Shown piece after piece: positions 33,303-41,041 of a DNA stretch of 64,000 bases; position 1 is the stretch's first letter, and each line of letters opens with the position of its first letter. Source of the stretch: Streptosporangium saharense. Its GTDB lineage: Bacteria; Actinomycetota; Actinomycetes; Streptosporangiales; Streptosporangiaceae. The stretch is taken from NCBI RefSeq assembly GCF_014203715.1, contig NZ_JACHJP010000010.1, positions 237,009 to 301,008 of the forward strand. The letters are read 5' to 3'. Position numbers and translations under genes: made by a program. The notes beneath the pieces were generated by a model. It searched no databases, was not told where the DNA came from, and saw nothing but the letters and a program-made list of their open reading frames with translations.

Positions 33303-33335
33303 TTGACCTTCACACCAATGTGAAGGTCTTACGCT
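33303..33335 (+). promoter_or_regulatory. MerR-type promoter with central dyad operator
   Basis: TTGACC at 33303-33308 and a -10 at CTTACG/TACGCT (33328-33335) are separated by an over-long spacer of 19-21 bases. The spacer is filled by a perfect dyad, ACCTTCACA (33306-33314) and TGTGAAGGT (33319-33327), with a 4-base centre. This is the exact architecture of promoters twisted into activity by MerR-family activators. No MerR gene lies in the window. Confidence 0.85.
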
Positions 33336-33372
33336 CCGATCCATCGGGGACGGCGCCCAAAAAGGGGGAAAC

Positions 33373-34017
33373 ATGTCAGGAATTATCGTCATTGGTGCGG
33401 GTTCGGGGATCGGACGTTCCGTCGCGGCGCGCTTCGCGCGCGAGGGGCTGCCCGTCGCACTCGTGGCCCGCACCGACAAAACGGTCAAGGCGGTGGCCGA
33501 GGCGATCCCGGGGGGCCCGGTGGTCACCCTGACGGCGGACAGCGCCGACGAGACGTCCCTGCGGGAGGCCCTCGACGCGGCGGCGGCCGAGCTCGGCCCA
33601 CCGGACGCCGTGGTCTACAACGCCGCGATCGTCCGCCCCGACGCGCCCGGCGAGCTGTCCGTGCGGGAGCACCTGGACGTCTGGGCGGTGAACGTCGTCG
33701 GCGCGCTCACCGCGGCCGCGCACGTCGCGCCGGGGATGGCCGAACGCGGCGGTGGCTCGTTCATCGTCACGGGCGGGATGCCCGAGCCCAGGGCCGAGTA
33801 CGTGAGCCTCTCGCTCAGCAAGGCGGGCGTGCGGACGCTGGTCACGCTGCTCGACCAGGAGTACGGCGCGGCCGGGGTCCACGTGGCCAGCGTGACCGTC
33901 GCCGGAGCGGTCGCCCCGGGGACGGCCTACGACCCGGACGACATCGCCGAGCACTACTGGCGGCTGCACACCCAGCCGCCTTCGGAGTGGGAGCACGAGG
34001 TCGTCCACGGGGGCTGA
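33373..34017 (+). CDS. divergent short-chain dehydrogenase/reductase-like protein, 214 aa
   Basis: The N-terminal Rossmann motif GAGSGIGRSVAARFA and the VVYNAA element (NAG-like) are clear. The usual catalytic positions are altered: where SDRs have YxxxK the sequence reads LSLSK, so the Tyr is replaced, and the catalytic Ser strand reads FIVTGG. Short for an SDR (most are 240-260). It may bind NAD(P)H without classical catalysis, or use another mechanism. GGGGGAAAC precedes the ATG. It is transcribed from a MerR-type promoter, which suggests induction by a metal, oxidant or toxic organic compound. Confidence 0.8.
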   Translation: MSGIIVIGAGSGIGRSVAARFAREGLPVALVARTDKTVKAVAEAIPGGPVVTLTADSADETSLREALDAAAAELGPPDAVVYNAAIVRPDAPGELSVREHLDVWAVNVVGALTAAAHVAPGMAERGGGSFIVTGGMPEPRAEYVSLSLSKAGVRTLVTLLDQEYGAAGVHVASVTVAGAVAPGTAYDPDDIAEHYWRLHTQPPSEWEHEVVHGG

Positions 34018-34019
34018 GG

Positions 34020-34310
34020 TCAGACCCCCGTGACGATCAGGCGGTCGCTTTCGGCGTTGTGGATCCGCAGGGGAGCGATCCGCCGGTATTCGGGGGAGTC
34101 GTTCCACGCGCGGGCGGACTCGGCGTCGGGAAACTCGACGACGACGATCCGGCCGGGCTCGGGGTCGCCCTCAAGGACCTCGACGGGGCCGCCCCGCACC
34201 AGATAGCGGCCGCCGTACGGTTCGAGGGTCGCCTCGACCTGGGCGCGGTACGCGGCCAGCTCCGCCTCGTCGCCGGTCGCCTTCACCTTCGCGATCATGT
34301 ATGCGGTCAT
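34020..34310 (-). CDS. DUF1330-family protein, 96 aa
   Basis: Small dimeric alpha/beta-barrel type protein: AYMIAKVKATGDEAELAAYRAQ, RYLVRGGPVEVLEG, RIVVVEFPDAESARAWNDSPEY. DUF1330 proteins have no established function; the fold is related to antibiotic biosynthesis monooxygenases. ATG 34310 follows a TACGGT hexamer 7 bases upstream with no Shine-Dalgarno sequence, which again suggests a leaderless start. It converges on the SDR gene with a 2-base gap. Confidence 0.85.
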   Translation of the reverse strand: MTAYMIAKVKATGDEAELAAYRAQVEATLEPYGGRYLVRGGPVEVLEGDPEPGRIVVVEFPDAESARAWNDSPEYRRIAPLRIHNAESDRLIVTGV

Positions 34311-34327
34311 GGGCCACACCGTACCGG

Positions 34328-34375
34328 GAGGTGTCCCGCCGCCCCCGCCGCGGGGAGGGGGCGGCGGGACACCTC
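34328..34375. terminator. very strong hairpin terminator of the MetE-like gene
   Basis: A perfect 19-bp stem (34328-34346 with 34357-34375) with a 10-base loop lies immediately downstream of the MetE-like stop (34377) and ends 17 bases before the DUF1330 start. Confidence 0.9.
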
Positions 34376-34376
34376 C

Positions 34377-35441
34377 TCACAGCCCGAGTTCCCGGGCGGC
34401 CAGCGCGGTCCCCTCGACCCGGGCGGTGATCTTGGCGAACGCCGTCTCGCGGGAGGTCGAGGTGTCGTCGGCGAAGGGGGAGAAACCGCAGTCGTCGCAG
34501 GTGCCGAGCTGGTCGAGAGGGATGTGACGGGCGGCGGCCAGCACCCGGTCACGCACCTGCTCGGCCGTCTCGACGCGGGGATCGATCGGGTCGATGACGC
34601 CGACGAAGACCCGCACGCCGGGACGCAGGGCCTCGCCGATGACGCTCAGCACCCGCTCGGGGTCGGCCTCGCTGGCGAGCTGGACGTAGAAGTTGCCCAC
34701 CTGGAGCCGGAAGAGCGCCGGGAGCAGGCTCACGTAGTCCACGTCGAGGCTGTGCGTGGAGTCCTGGTCGCCACCGGGGCAGGTGTGCACGCCGATCCTG
34801 GCCCGCTCCTGCGGGCTGAAGCGGTCGAGCACCCGGTTGTTGAGCTCGACGAAGTCGTCGAGCAGCCCGCCGCTCGGGTCGAGCTTGAGCGACAGGCGCC
34901 CCTCGGTGAAGTCGAGCTGTACGGCGTGCGCGCCCGCGTTCAGGCTGCCGAGGATGTCCGTCTCGGCCTCGCTGACCAGGTCGTCGAGGAAGGCCTTGCG
35001 CGGGTAGTCCTCGATGCCGTCGGCCGGGTAGAGTAGGCTCAGCGCCGAGGGGGCGATGACCGCCTGCTTGACCGGCAGAGCGGTGTGGCTCCTGGCCCGC
35101 CTGAGATACTCCTCGGCGTGCACCGCGTAGCGGAACGGGCCCGAGGTCAGGCGGGGTAGCTGCCGGGTGTGGCCGTCCGCGAACGGGATGACCGCACCGT
35201 CGGGGCGCAGCCCCGGCAGACCGGCGATCGGGTAGGTGGCGAAGCTCGGCTTGGACTGCTCGCCGTCCACGAGGACGGGGGAGCCGGTCTCCTCAAGGCG
35301 TCTGATCGTCTCCGCGACGGCCTCCGCCTGCCGCGCGGCCAGTTCCTCGTCGCCGATCCGGCCGTCGGCGTGGTCGGCCAGCGCGGTCAGCAGTTCCGGA
35401 GGGCGGGGGATGCTGCCGATCGGTTCGGTGGGGATCTCCAT
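34377..35441 (-). CDS. MetE-like (cobalamin-independent methionine synthase C-terminal type) protein, 354 aa
   Basis: Corresponds to the catalytic C-terminal barrel of MetE without the N-terminal half. It opens EIPTEPIGSIPRPPELL and has VLVDGEQSKP, HAVQLDFTEGRLSLKLD, and zinc-ligand candidates in GVHTCPGGD (His, Cys) and CDDCGFSPF (Cys). Stand-alone proteins of this kind transfer methyl groups from unknown donors, or act on xenobiotic epoxides (epoxyalkane:CoM transferase relatives). ATG 35441 is supported by a promoter whose -10 ends 6 bases before it; an in-frame GTG at 35480 lies inside the -35 region and was rejected. Confidence 0.82.
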   Translation of the reverse strand: MEIPTEPIGSIPRPPELLTALADHADGRIGDEELAARQAEAVAETIRRLEETGSPVLVDGEQSKPSFATYPIAGLPGLRPDGAVIPFADGHTRQLPRLTSGPFRYAVHAEEYLRRARSHTALPVKQAVIAPSALSLLYPADGIEDYPRKAFLDDLVSEAETDILGSLNAGAHAVQLDFTEGRLSLKLDPSGGLLDDFVELNNRVLDRFSPQERARIGVHTCPGGDQDSTHSLDVDYVSLLPALFRLQVGNFYVQLASEADPERVLSVIGEALRPGVRVFVGVIDPIDPRVETAEQVRDRVLAAARHIPLDQLGTCDDCGFSPFADDTSTSRETAFAKITARVEGTALAARELGL

Positions 35442-35447
35442 GCCGCG

Positions 35448-35476
35448 AGCGTAGATAACGATCTGTGTCTGATCAA
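35448..35476 (-). promoter_or_regulatory. promoter of the MetE-like gene (leaderless)
   Basis: On the minus strand TTGATC (plus 35471-35476) and TACGCT (plus 35448-35453) are exactly 17 bases apart. The -10 ends 6 bases before the ATG, so transcription should begin at or next to the start codon. Confidence 0.7.
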
Positions 35477-35509
35477 TCACGTACCGGTGGAGAGGATTAC
35501 CCCCCGAGG

Positions 35510-35542
35510 TGTGGAACTTCCTCCCCCGGATGTGGAACCTCC
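35510..35542. repeat. TGTGGAAC(T/C)TCC direct repeats
   Basis: Two 12-base copies at 35510-35521 and 35531-35542 start 21 bases apart (two helical turns), upstream of the MetE-like promoter and just after the BrkB stop. They are candidate activator sites for the MetE-like gene. Confidence 0.35.
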
Positions 35543-35546
35543 GCGC

Positions 35547-36515
35547 TCACGACGCGCCGGTCACATCCCGCTCCGGTGCGGCGACCGGTGGAACGGCGGC
35601 CGGTACGACGGGCGGGACGATTCTGCCGGTCGTCAGATCGACGACCCGGCCGTCCCTGCCGGTCGCCGTCAGCGCCGCGGCGAACAGGACGAGCTGGTTG
35701 AGGAGCTTGAGGAAGACGAGCATCGCGGCGGCGCCCGCGACCACCTGGTAGGCCGGGTTGGCCGCGGTCATGCCGATGTAGAGCTGCCCGAGTGTCTTGA
35801 GGATCTCCAGGCCGACGGTGATGAGCAGGGCGGGGACCAGCGCCCTGCGCGGCGGCAGCCGCAGCCTCGGCGGCCCGCTCAGCAGGGCGAACGCCAGCAG
35901 CGTGTTCACCCCGAGCCCCACCACGAAGGCGGCGGCCGACAGCAGCCACTGGGCCGGGGCGTCATTGGTGCCCACGGTGTGCGCGACCAGCCAGCTCAGC
36001 ATCTCCCCGGTGACGAACGCCAGGGTGAGCGTCAGGGAGAGCAGCAGCCCGAGCCCGGCCAGCACCCCCAGGTCGATGAGCTGACGCAGCAGGAGGACGC
36101 CCGGATACTGCTCAAGGTGCCAGATGGCCCTGATCGCCGAGCGCAGCGTGTCGATCCAGAACAGCCCGGTCAGCGGCAGGCCGAACAGGGCGATCAGCCC
36201 GGCCGTGCTCTGCGCCTCCCGCAGCGCCGCCACGTCGAGACGCGGGAAGGTCTCACTCAGATAGTCCTGTACGGCCCGCACCACCTCGGGCGTGTCCAGG
36301 ACGTGCCCGATGATCGCGAACCCGAGCAGGCCGAGCGCGAAGATCGCGAAGAACGAGTAGTAGGTGAGCGCAGCGGACAGGCGGCCACCGTCCACCTGGT
36401 CGTAACGCACGGCGGCGCGCGCCAGATGGTCGAGCCAGCCGTGCCGACGGCGGGCGCGCACCCAGGCCTCCGTGATCCGCCCGGACAGCCGCCCGGTGAA
36501 GCTCATGACCGTCAT
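35547..36515 (-). CDS. YihY/BrkB-family membrane protein, 322 aa
   Basis: Six hydrophobic segments with the family's hallmark GGRLSAALTYYSFFAIFALGLLGF near residue 45 and the PLTGLFWIDTLRSAIRAIW region. The C-terminus is a Pro/Ala-rich cytoplasmic tail. The molecular function of YihY/BrkB proteins is unsettled; some have been linked to serum resistance or transport. ATG 36515 or ATG 36506 may start the protein. No Shine-Dalgarno sequence is present, but TAGAGC ends 6 bases before ATG 36515. Confidence 0.85.
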   Translation of the reverse strand: MTVMSFTGRLSGRITEAWVRARRRHGWLDHLARAAVRYDQVDGGRLSAALTYYSFFAIFALGLLGFAIIGHVLDTPEVVRAVQDYLSETFPRLDVAALREAQSTAGLIALFGLPLTGLFWIDTLRSAIRAIWHLEQYPGVLLLRQLIDLGVLAGLGLLLSLTLTLAFVTGEMLSWLVAHTVGTNDAPAQWLLSAAAFVVGLGVNTLLAFALLSGPPRLRLPPRRALVPALLITVGLEILKTLGQLYIGMTAANPAYQVVAGAAAMLVFLKLLNQLVLFAAALTATGRDGRVVDLTTGRIVPPVVPAAVPPVAAPERDVTGAS

Positions 36516-36735
36516 TGAGGGGCTCTACCCCGGGATCGCGGAACCCGTCCCAGCGGGCCGGATGTCACGGAAGGCGACGAAATCATCCCGGAAGTCTGGC
36601 AGACATTCAGGCCCCGGCGGCACCCGACACCCCCGCGTGGGAACCAGGGGTGTCCCCGAGGGGGAACCCTGGCTTGCCCCTGACTTCGGTCCACGCCCCT
36701 GCCGTCGGGGGCATACCGGGTCGTAGCGTGGAGAC

Positions 36736-36906
36736 ATGGGACGGATTCTGTTGATTGTGGCGGCCGTGGTGCTCGCCTTCTTCCTGCTCGGCTCGATCCT
36801 GGGCTTCGTCGTCGGCCTCATCAAGTGGGCCCTGATCCTCGGTCTGATCGCCGTGGTCGCCGGTTTCGTGGTCAAGCTCTTCCGCTCCTCCAGGTTCGGA
36901 GACTGA
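36736..36906 (+). CDS. small hydrophobic membrane protein, 56 aa
   Basis: The frame encodes two closely spaced hydrophobic helices (RILLIVAAVVLAFFLLGSIL and WALILGLIAVVAGFVV) and a basic C-terminal KLFRSSRFGD. Third codon positions are almost all G or C, as in real genes here. TAGCGT at 36724-36729 lies exactly 6 bases before the ATG with no ribosome binding site needed for a leaderless start; GGAG partly overlaps the gap. Similar tiny membrane proteins are widespread in actinobacteria, without known function. It is flanked by 220 bp of non-coding DNA on the left, which holds only a 7-bp hairpin at 36627-36653. Confidence 0.7.
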   Translation: MGRILLIVAAVVLAFFLLGSILGFVVGLIKWALILGLIAVVAGFVVKLFRSSRFGD

Positions 36907-36978
36907 CGGAGACAGACCCGCGGGGCCGCCCCTCTCACGGCGGTTCCGCGGGAGACAGGAGGAATAAGCCGCTCTAAG

Positions 36979-36993
36979 CGGAGGTTACCTCCG
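36979..36993. promoter_or_regulatory. perfect 15-base palindrome over the quinone reductase start region
   Basis: CGGAGGTTACCTCCG has 7-base perfect arms around a single central base. It contains both the only GGAGG before the GTG at 36996 and a TTACCT hexamer 5 bases before it, so a bound repressor, or folding of the message, would block expression. An additional CCGCT/AGCGG pair lies just upstream. Confidence 0.55.
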
Positions 36994-36995
36994 GT

Positions 36996-38045
36996 GTGAG
37001 AGCGATCATCTACACCGAGACGGGCGGACCCGAGGTCCTGCGCCTGGTCGAGCGGCCCGTTCCCGAGCCGGGGCCGGGCGAGGTCAGGGTCCGCGTGGTC
37101 CTGTCCGCCGTCAACCCCAGCGACTGGAAGTTCCGCGCGGACGAGTCAGGCCCCACCTTCCCCGAGGTGGTGCCGAACCAGGACGGTTCAGGCGTCGTGG
37201 ACGCGGTCGGCGCGGGGGTCGACGACCTGCGGCCCGGCGACCGTGTCTGGATCTGGGAGGCCGCCTGGCAGCGCCCCGACGGCACCGCCCAGGAGTTCGT
37301 CGTGCTGCCCGCCCGCCAGGCCGTACGGCTGCCCGCAGAAGTCTCGTTCGAGGTGGGCGCGGCCCTGGGAGTCCCCGCGCTGACCGCGCACCGCTGCCTC
37401 ACCGTGCTGGACAGCACCGTGCTGGACAACACCGTGGGGGAGAGCGGCGCGGGAAGGCTGGCGCCCGGCGCGCTGGCGGGCCGTACCGTACTGGTCGCCG
37501 GTGGGGCGGGCGCGGTCGGCAACGCCGCGATCCAGCTCGCCAGGTGGGCGGGCGCCACGGTCGTCACCACGGTCAGCGGCCCGGAGAAGGCCGCGCTCGC
37601 GGCCTCGGCCGGTGCCCACCACGTCGTGAACTACCGCGAGGGGGACGCGGCCGAGGAGATCAGGCGGGTCGCCCCGTGCGGCGTCGATCTCGTCGTCGAG
37701 GTGGCGCCCGTGGTGAACCTCGACCTCGACCTCGCGGTCCTGGCCCCCGCGGGGACCGTCGCCGTCTACGCCGTGGACGGCGGCCCTCCCGAGGTCCTCC
37801 TGCCGCTCGGGCCGGTCGCGGCGGGCAACCTCCGCTACCAGGGAGTCCTGGTCTACACCGTCCCCGAGGCCGTCAAGCTGGCCGCCGTCGAGGACGTCTC
37901 CGCCGCCGTCGCCGCGGGCGCGTTGCGCGTGGGGGAGGAGGCGGGGCTGCCGATCGTCCGATTCCCCTTGGAGCGCGCCGCCGACGCCCACGCGGCGGTC
38001 GAGGCGGGGGCCGTCGGCAAGGTCATCATCGAGGTCGGTGCCTGA
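36996..38045 (+). CDS. NADPH:quinone reductase / zinc-independent MDR oxidoreductase, 349 aa
   Basis: Medium-chain reductase with the quinone oxidoreductase plan: GPEVLRLVERPVPEPGPGEVRVRV at the start, NPSDWKFR, VPNQDGSGVVDAVGAGV, and the NADPH-binding Rossmann motif VLVAGGAGAVGNAAIQLARWAGA near residue 170. Zinc-binding Cys clusters are missing. It probably reduces quinones or activated alkenes during redox stress. The GTG start is overlapped by a palindrome (36979-36993), which predicts repression by a dedicated regulator that is not encoded next door. A hairpin terminator follows at 38088. Confidence 0.85.
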   Translation: MRAIIYTETGGPEVLRLVERPVPEPGPGEVRVRVVLSAVNPSDWKFRADESGPTFPEVVPNQDGSGVVDAVGAGVDDLRPGDRVWIWEAAWQRPDGTAQEFVVLPARQAVRLPAEVSFEVGAALGVPALTAHRCLTVLDSTVLDNTVGESGAGRLAPGALAGRTVLVAGGAGAVGNAAIQLARWAGATVVTTVSGPEKAALAASAGAHHVVNYREGDAAEEIRRVAPCGVDLVVEVAPVVNLDLDLAVLAPAGTVAVYAVDGGPPEVLLPLGPVAAGNLRYQGVLVYTVPEAVKLAAVEDVSAAVAAGALRVGEEAGLPIVRFPLERAADAHAAVEAGAVGKVIIEVGA

Positions 38046-38087
38046 CCCCTGTTTCCTCCGGGTCTGAGCGGATATCTGGGGAGGGTA

Positions 38088-38110
38088 GGGGGCGTGCAGG
38101 ACACGCCCCC
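38088..38110 (+). terminator. hairpin terminator after the quinone reductase
   Basis: Perfect 9-bp arms GGGGGCGTG and CACGCCCCC with a 5-base loop, 43 bases after the stop and before the dehydrogenase gene. Confidence 0.7.
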
Positions 38111-38170
38111 TGTCCGGCAGGTCCCGATTCCGGCCGCCGTCCGGGGGCGGCGGCCGTCGAGGAGGCAGTG

Positions 38171-39544
38171 ATGGCGATCGCGACGGTCAACCCGGCCACG
38201 GGGGAGACCCTGAAGACCTTCGAGCCACTGGACGAGCGGGAGGTCGAGGAACGGCTCGAACGCGCCGCCGCCGACTTCCTGACCTACCGGGCGACCGGCT
38301 TCGCGCAGCGGGCGGCCTGGATGCGCGCGGCGGCCGACCTGCTCGAAGGCGAGCTTGAGGAGACGGCCCGCCTCATGACGACCGAGATGGGCAAGACACT
38401 GGCCTCGGCCCGCGCCGAGGCCACCAAGTGCGTGACCGGGATGCGCTTCTACGCCGACAACGCCGAGGCGCTCCTGGCCGACGAGCCGGGGGACGCGCAA
38501 GCTGTCGGGGCACGGCGCGCCTACGCGCGCTACCAGCCGCTGGGGCCGGTGCTCGCGGTGATGCCGTGGAACTTCCCGCTCTGGCAGGTGATCCGCTTCG
38601 CCGCGCCCGCCCTGATGGCGGGCAACGTGGGACTGCTCAAGCACGCCTCGAACGTCCCGCAGACCGCGCTCTACCTGGGCGAGCTGTTCACCAGGGCGGG
38701 CTTCCCCGCCGGCTGCTTCCAGACCCTGCTCATCGGGTCCTCGCAGGTCGAGTCGGTGCTGCGGGACAGGCGTGTGGTCGCCGCGACCCTGACCGGCTCC
38801 GAGCCCGCGGGCCGTTCCGTCGCGGCGATCGCGGGCTCCGAGGTCAAGAAGACCGTCCTCGAACTGGGCGGTTCCGACCCCTTCGTGGTGATGCCGTCCG
38901 CCGACCTTGAGGCCGCCGTCTCGACCGCCGTCACCGCCAGGGTGCAGAACAACGGCCAGTCATGCATCGCGGCCAAGCGCTTCATCGTGCACACCGACGT
39001 CTACGACGAGTTCGAGGCGCTCTTCGTCGAGCGGATGGAGTCGCTGCGGGTCGGCGACCCCATGGAGGAGACGACAGACGTCGGGCCGCTGGCGACCGAG
39101 CAGGGGCTCGACGACCTGGAGAAACTGGTCGCCGACGCGGCGGGGCGCGGCGCGCGGGTGCTGTGCGGCGGGGTGAGCCCCGACCGGCCCGGCTGGTTCT
39201 ACGAGCCGACCGTGCTGAGCGGCGTCACCCCCGGGATGAAGCTGTTCCTTGAGGAGTCGTTCGGCCCGGTCGCCTCGCTGTACCGGGTCGGGGACGTCGA
39301 GGAGGCCGTCACGCTCGCCAACGCCACCTCCTTCGGGCTCGGCGCCAACGCCTGGACCACCGACGAGCGCGAACAGGAGCGTCTCGTCAACGAGCTTGAG
39401 GCCGGGATGGTCGCGGTCAACGGCATGGTGGTCTCGTATCCGCAGCTGCCCTTCGGTGGCATCAGGAACTCTGGATACGGCAGGGAGCTGTCCGCCCACG
39501 GCATCCGCGAGTTCTGCAACCTCAAGACGGTCTGGATCGGCTGA
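38171..39544 (+). CDS. NAD(P)-dependent succinate-semialdehyde dehydrogenase-type ALDH, 457 aa
   Basis: Aldehyde dehydrogenase with IATVNPATGE at the start, VMPWNFPLWQ, LTGSEPAGRSVA (cofactor loop), LELGGSDPFVV (catalytic Glu) and QNNGQSCIAAKR (catalytic Cys). The C-terminal FGGIRNSGYGREL is typical of the GabD/YneI subgroup. It likely oxidises succinic semialdehyde or a related aldehyde to the acid. ATG 38171 is preceded by GGAGG 5 bases upstream. Single gene ending in a bidirectional hairpin. Confidence 0.88.
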   Translation: MAIATVNPATGETLKTFEPLDEREVEERLERAAADFLTYRATGFAQRAAWMRAAADLLEGELEETARLMTTEMGKTLASARAEATKCVTGMRFYADNAEALLADEPGDAQAVGARRAYARYQPLGPVLAVMPWNFPLWQVIRFAAPALMAGNVGLLKHASNVPQTALYLGELFTRAGFPAGCFQTLLIGSSQVESVLRDRRVVAATLTGSEPAGRSVAAIAGSEVKKTVLELGGSDPFVVMPSADLEAAVSTAVTARVQNNGQSCIAAKRFIVHTDVYDEFEALFVERMESLRVGDPMEETTDVGPLATEQGLDDLEKLVADAAGRGARVLCGGVSPDRPGWFYEPTVLSGVTPGMKLFLEESFGPVASLYRVGDVEEAVTLANATSFGLGANAWTTDEREQERLVNELEAGMVAVNGMVVSYPQLPFGGIRNSGYGRELSAHGIREFCNLKTVWIG

Positions 39545-39569
39545 GCGCGCTCACGCCGGAGAGGTGCAC

Positions 39570-39618
39570 GGACCGGCCCGCCAGGGGCGCCGGGCCCCAG
39601 GGGGTCGCGGGCCGGTCC
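39570..39618. terminator. bidirectional terminator between convergent genes
   Basis: A perfect 12-bp stem (39570-39581 with 39607-39618) encloses a further GC-rich hairpin. It sits between the convergent dehydrogenase and PLP-enzyme genes. Confidence 0.8.
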
Positions 39619-39622
39619 GGGA

Positions 39623-40930
39623 TCAGGGGAGGGAACGGCGCAGCGCCACCGTGTCGCGCGACACCTCGGCCGGGTCGTGGCCGTCGATCAGCAGCCTGCG
39701 CATCAGCGTAGCGACCGGCCGCATCGTGTCGGGGGTGAACCCGCGCCGGGTGACCTCCTGGGTGCCGATCCGCAGGCCCCGCATCGGCTCGCCCGGCGCC
39801 TGGTCGGGCAGGCCGATGCCGCTGAGGTAGACGCCGCCCTCGGCCAGCCGTCTGGCCGCCTCGTCACCGCCGCCGAAGGCCGCGGCGTCCACCGCGACGT
39901 GGTGGGAGACCGTCCAGCCCAGGTCGGCCGCCGCGACGGCGAAGCCCTCCTCGGCCAGCGCGGCGGCCAGGGCGTGCGCGTTCGCGACACAGGCGTCGGC
40001 GTAGCGCGGCCCCTCCGCGGCGTGCTCGGCCGCCGTCACGGCCAGCGGGGCCAGCCGGGAGGCGTCGTAGTTGGCGGTCAGCCCGGGGTAGGCGGCGGCC
40101 GAGACCCGCTGGGCGAGGTCCTCGTCGCGGGTCACGATGGCCGCCCCGGGAGGGCCGCCGAAGGACTTGTAGGTGGACATGGTCAGCAGGTGGGCGCCCT
40201 CCCGCAGGGGCCGCTGGAAACGGCCCCCCGCGATCAACCCGGCCACGTGCGAGGCGTCGTAGAGCAGCACCGCCTCCACCTCGTCGCACGCGGCCCGCAC
40301 CCGCGCGACGTCGTGCGGGAACAGCATCAGGCTCGCCCCGATCACCACCAGGGCGGGCCGGTGCTCGCGCAGGAAACCCGGCAGGGCGTCGTGGTCGATG
40401 CCGAACCCGGCCGCGTCGTAGGGCAGGTCGACGACCCGCAGGCCCCGGATCCCCGCGGCGCCCTGGGCGTGGTGGCTGGCGTGGCCGCCCGCCGCCTCCG
40501 GCAGCACCGCGATCGTGTCACCGGGTACGGCGAAGGCCGTGTAGCAGGCCAGGTTGGCCAGCGTCGCGCTCTGCAGCCTGACCTCGGCGAACTCGCCCTC
40601 CATCAGGGAGGCCATCCCCAACGGGGCGAGCACCTCAAGCACGTCCAGCTCGTCGAGGCCGGTCTGGAACTTCTCCCCGGGCCAGCCCATGGAGGGACGG
40701 CAGGCCGCCGACAGCTCGTGGGCCGCCCTGGCGCGCTCGCTCATCGTGTTGGTGCCCGCGTAGAGCACGACGCCGTCCTCGTCGAGTCTGCTCCGGTGCG
40801 CGGCGAGCGACGTGCCGACCGTCCGCACGACCTCGTCGAGACCCAGGCCCTCGGCCGCGGCCTCAAGCTCCGCCAGGCGTCGTTGTGCCCTGGGCGAGGC
40901 CCACGGGGCGATACGGCTGCGCTCCTGCAC
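39623..40930 (-). CDS. SHMT-like PLP-dependent enzyme, 435 aa
   Basis: Fold-type I PLP enzyme resembling serine hydroxymethyltransferase. It has SATLANLACYTAF, GGHASHHAQGAAG, YDASHVAGLIAGG (PLP-contact Asp-His) and LLTMSTYKSFGGPPGA with the Schiff-base Lys. Compared with housekeeping GlyA the Lys motif is changed (GlyA has TTTHKTLRGPRGG-like sequence), so it may act on another beta-hydroxy amino acid or in a catabolic route. GTG 40930 has GGAGGGAG 6 bases upstream. It is divergent from a PucR-type regulator that may control it. Confidence 0.8.
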   Translation of the reverse strand: MQERSRIAPWASPRAQRRLAELEAAAEGLGLDEVVRTVGTSLAAHRSRLDEDGVVLYAGTNTMSERARAAHELSAACRPSMGWPGEKFQTGLDELDVLEVLAPLGMASLMEGEFAEVRLQSATLANLACYTAFAVPGDTIAVLPEAAGGHASHHAQGAAGIRGLRVVDLPYDAAGFGIDHDALPGFLREHRPALVVIGASLMLFPHDVARVRAACDEVEAVLLYDASHVAGLIAGGRFQRPLREGAHLLTMSTYKSFGGPPGAAIVTRDEDLAQRVSAAAYPGLTANYDASRLAPLAVTAAEHAAEGPRYADACVANAHALAAALAEEGFAVAAADLGWTVSHHVAVDAAAFGGGDEAARRLAEGGVYLSGIGLPDQAPGEPMRGLRIGTQEVTRRGFTPDTMRPVATLMRRLLIDGHDPAEVSRDTVALRRSLP

Positions 40931-41029
40931 GTCGGTCTCCCTCCAAGCTTCACGAGGCGACGCAAGCGACGGTACGGCCCGCGCCCCGGCCAGTCATCGT
41001 CGTGCCAGCGGAGACCTTTCATACATCTG

Positions 41030-41035
41030 TAGGAT
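41030..41035 (+). promoter_or_regulatory. -10 element of leaderless PucR-type gene
   Basis: TAGGAT lies exactly 6 bases before the GTG at 41042, with no Shine-Dalgarno sequence. The divergent 111-bp region (40931-41041) must also carry the promoter of the SHMT-like gene. Confidence 0.5.
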
Positions 41036-41041
41036 TCGACG

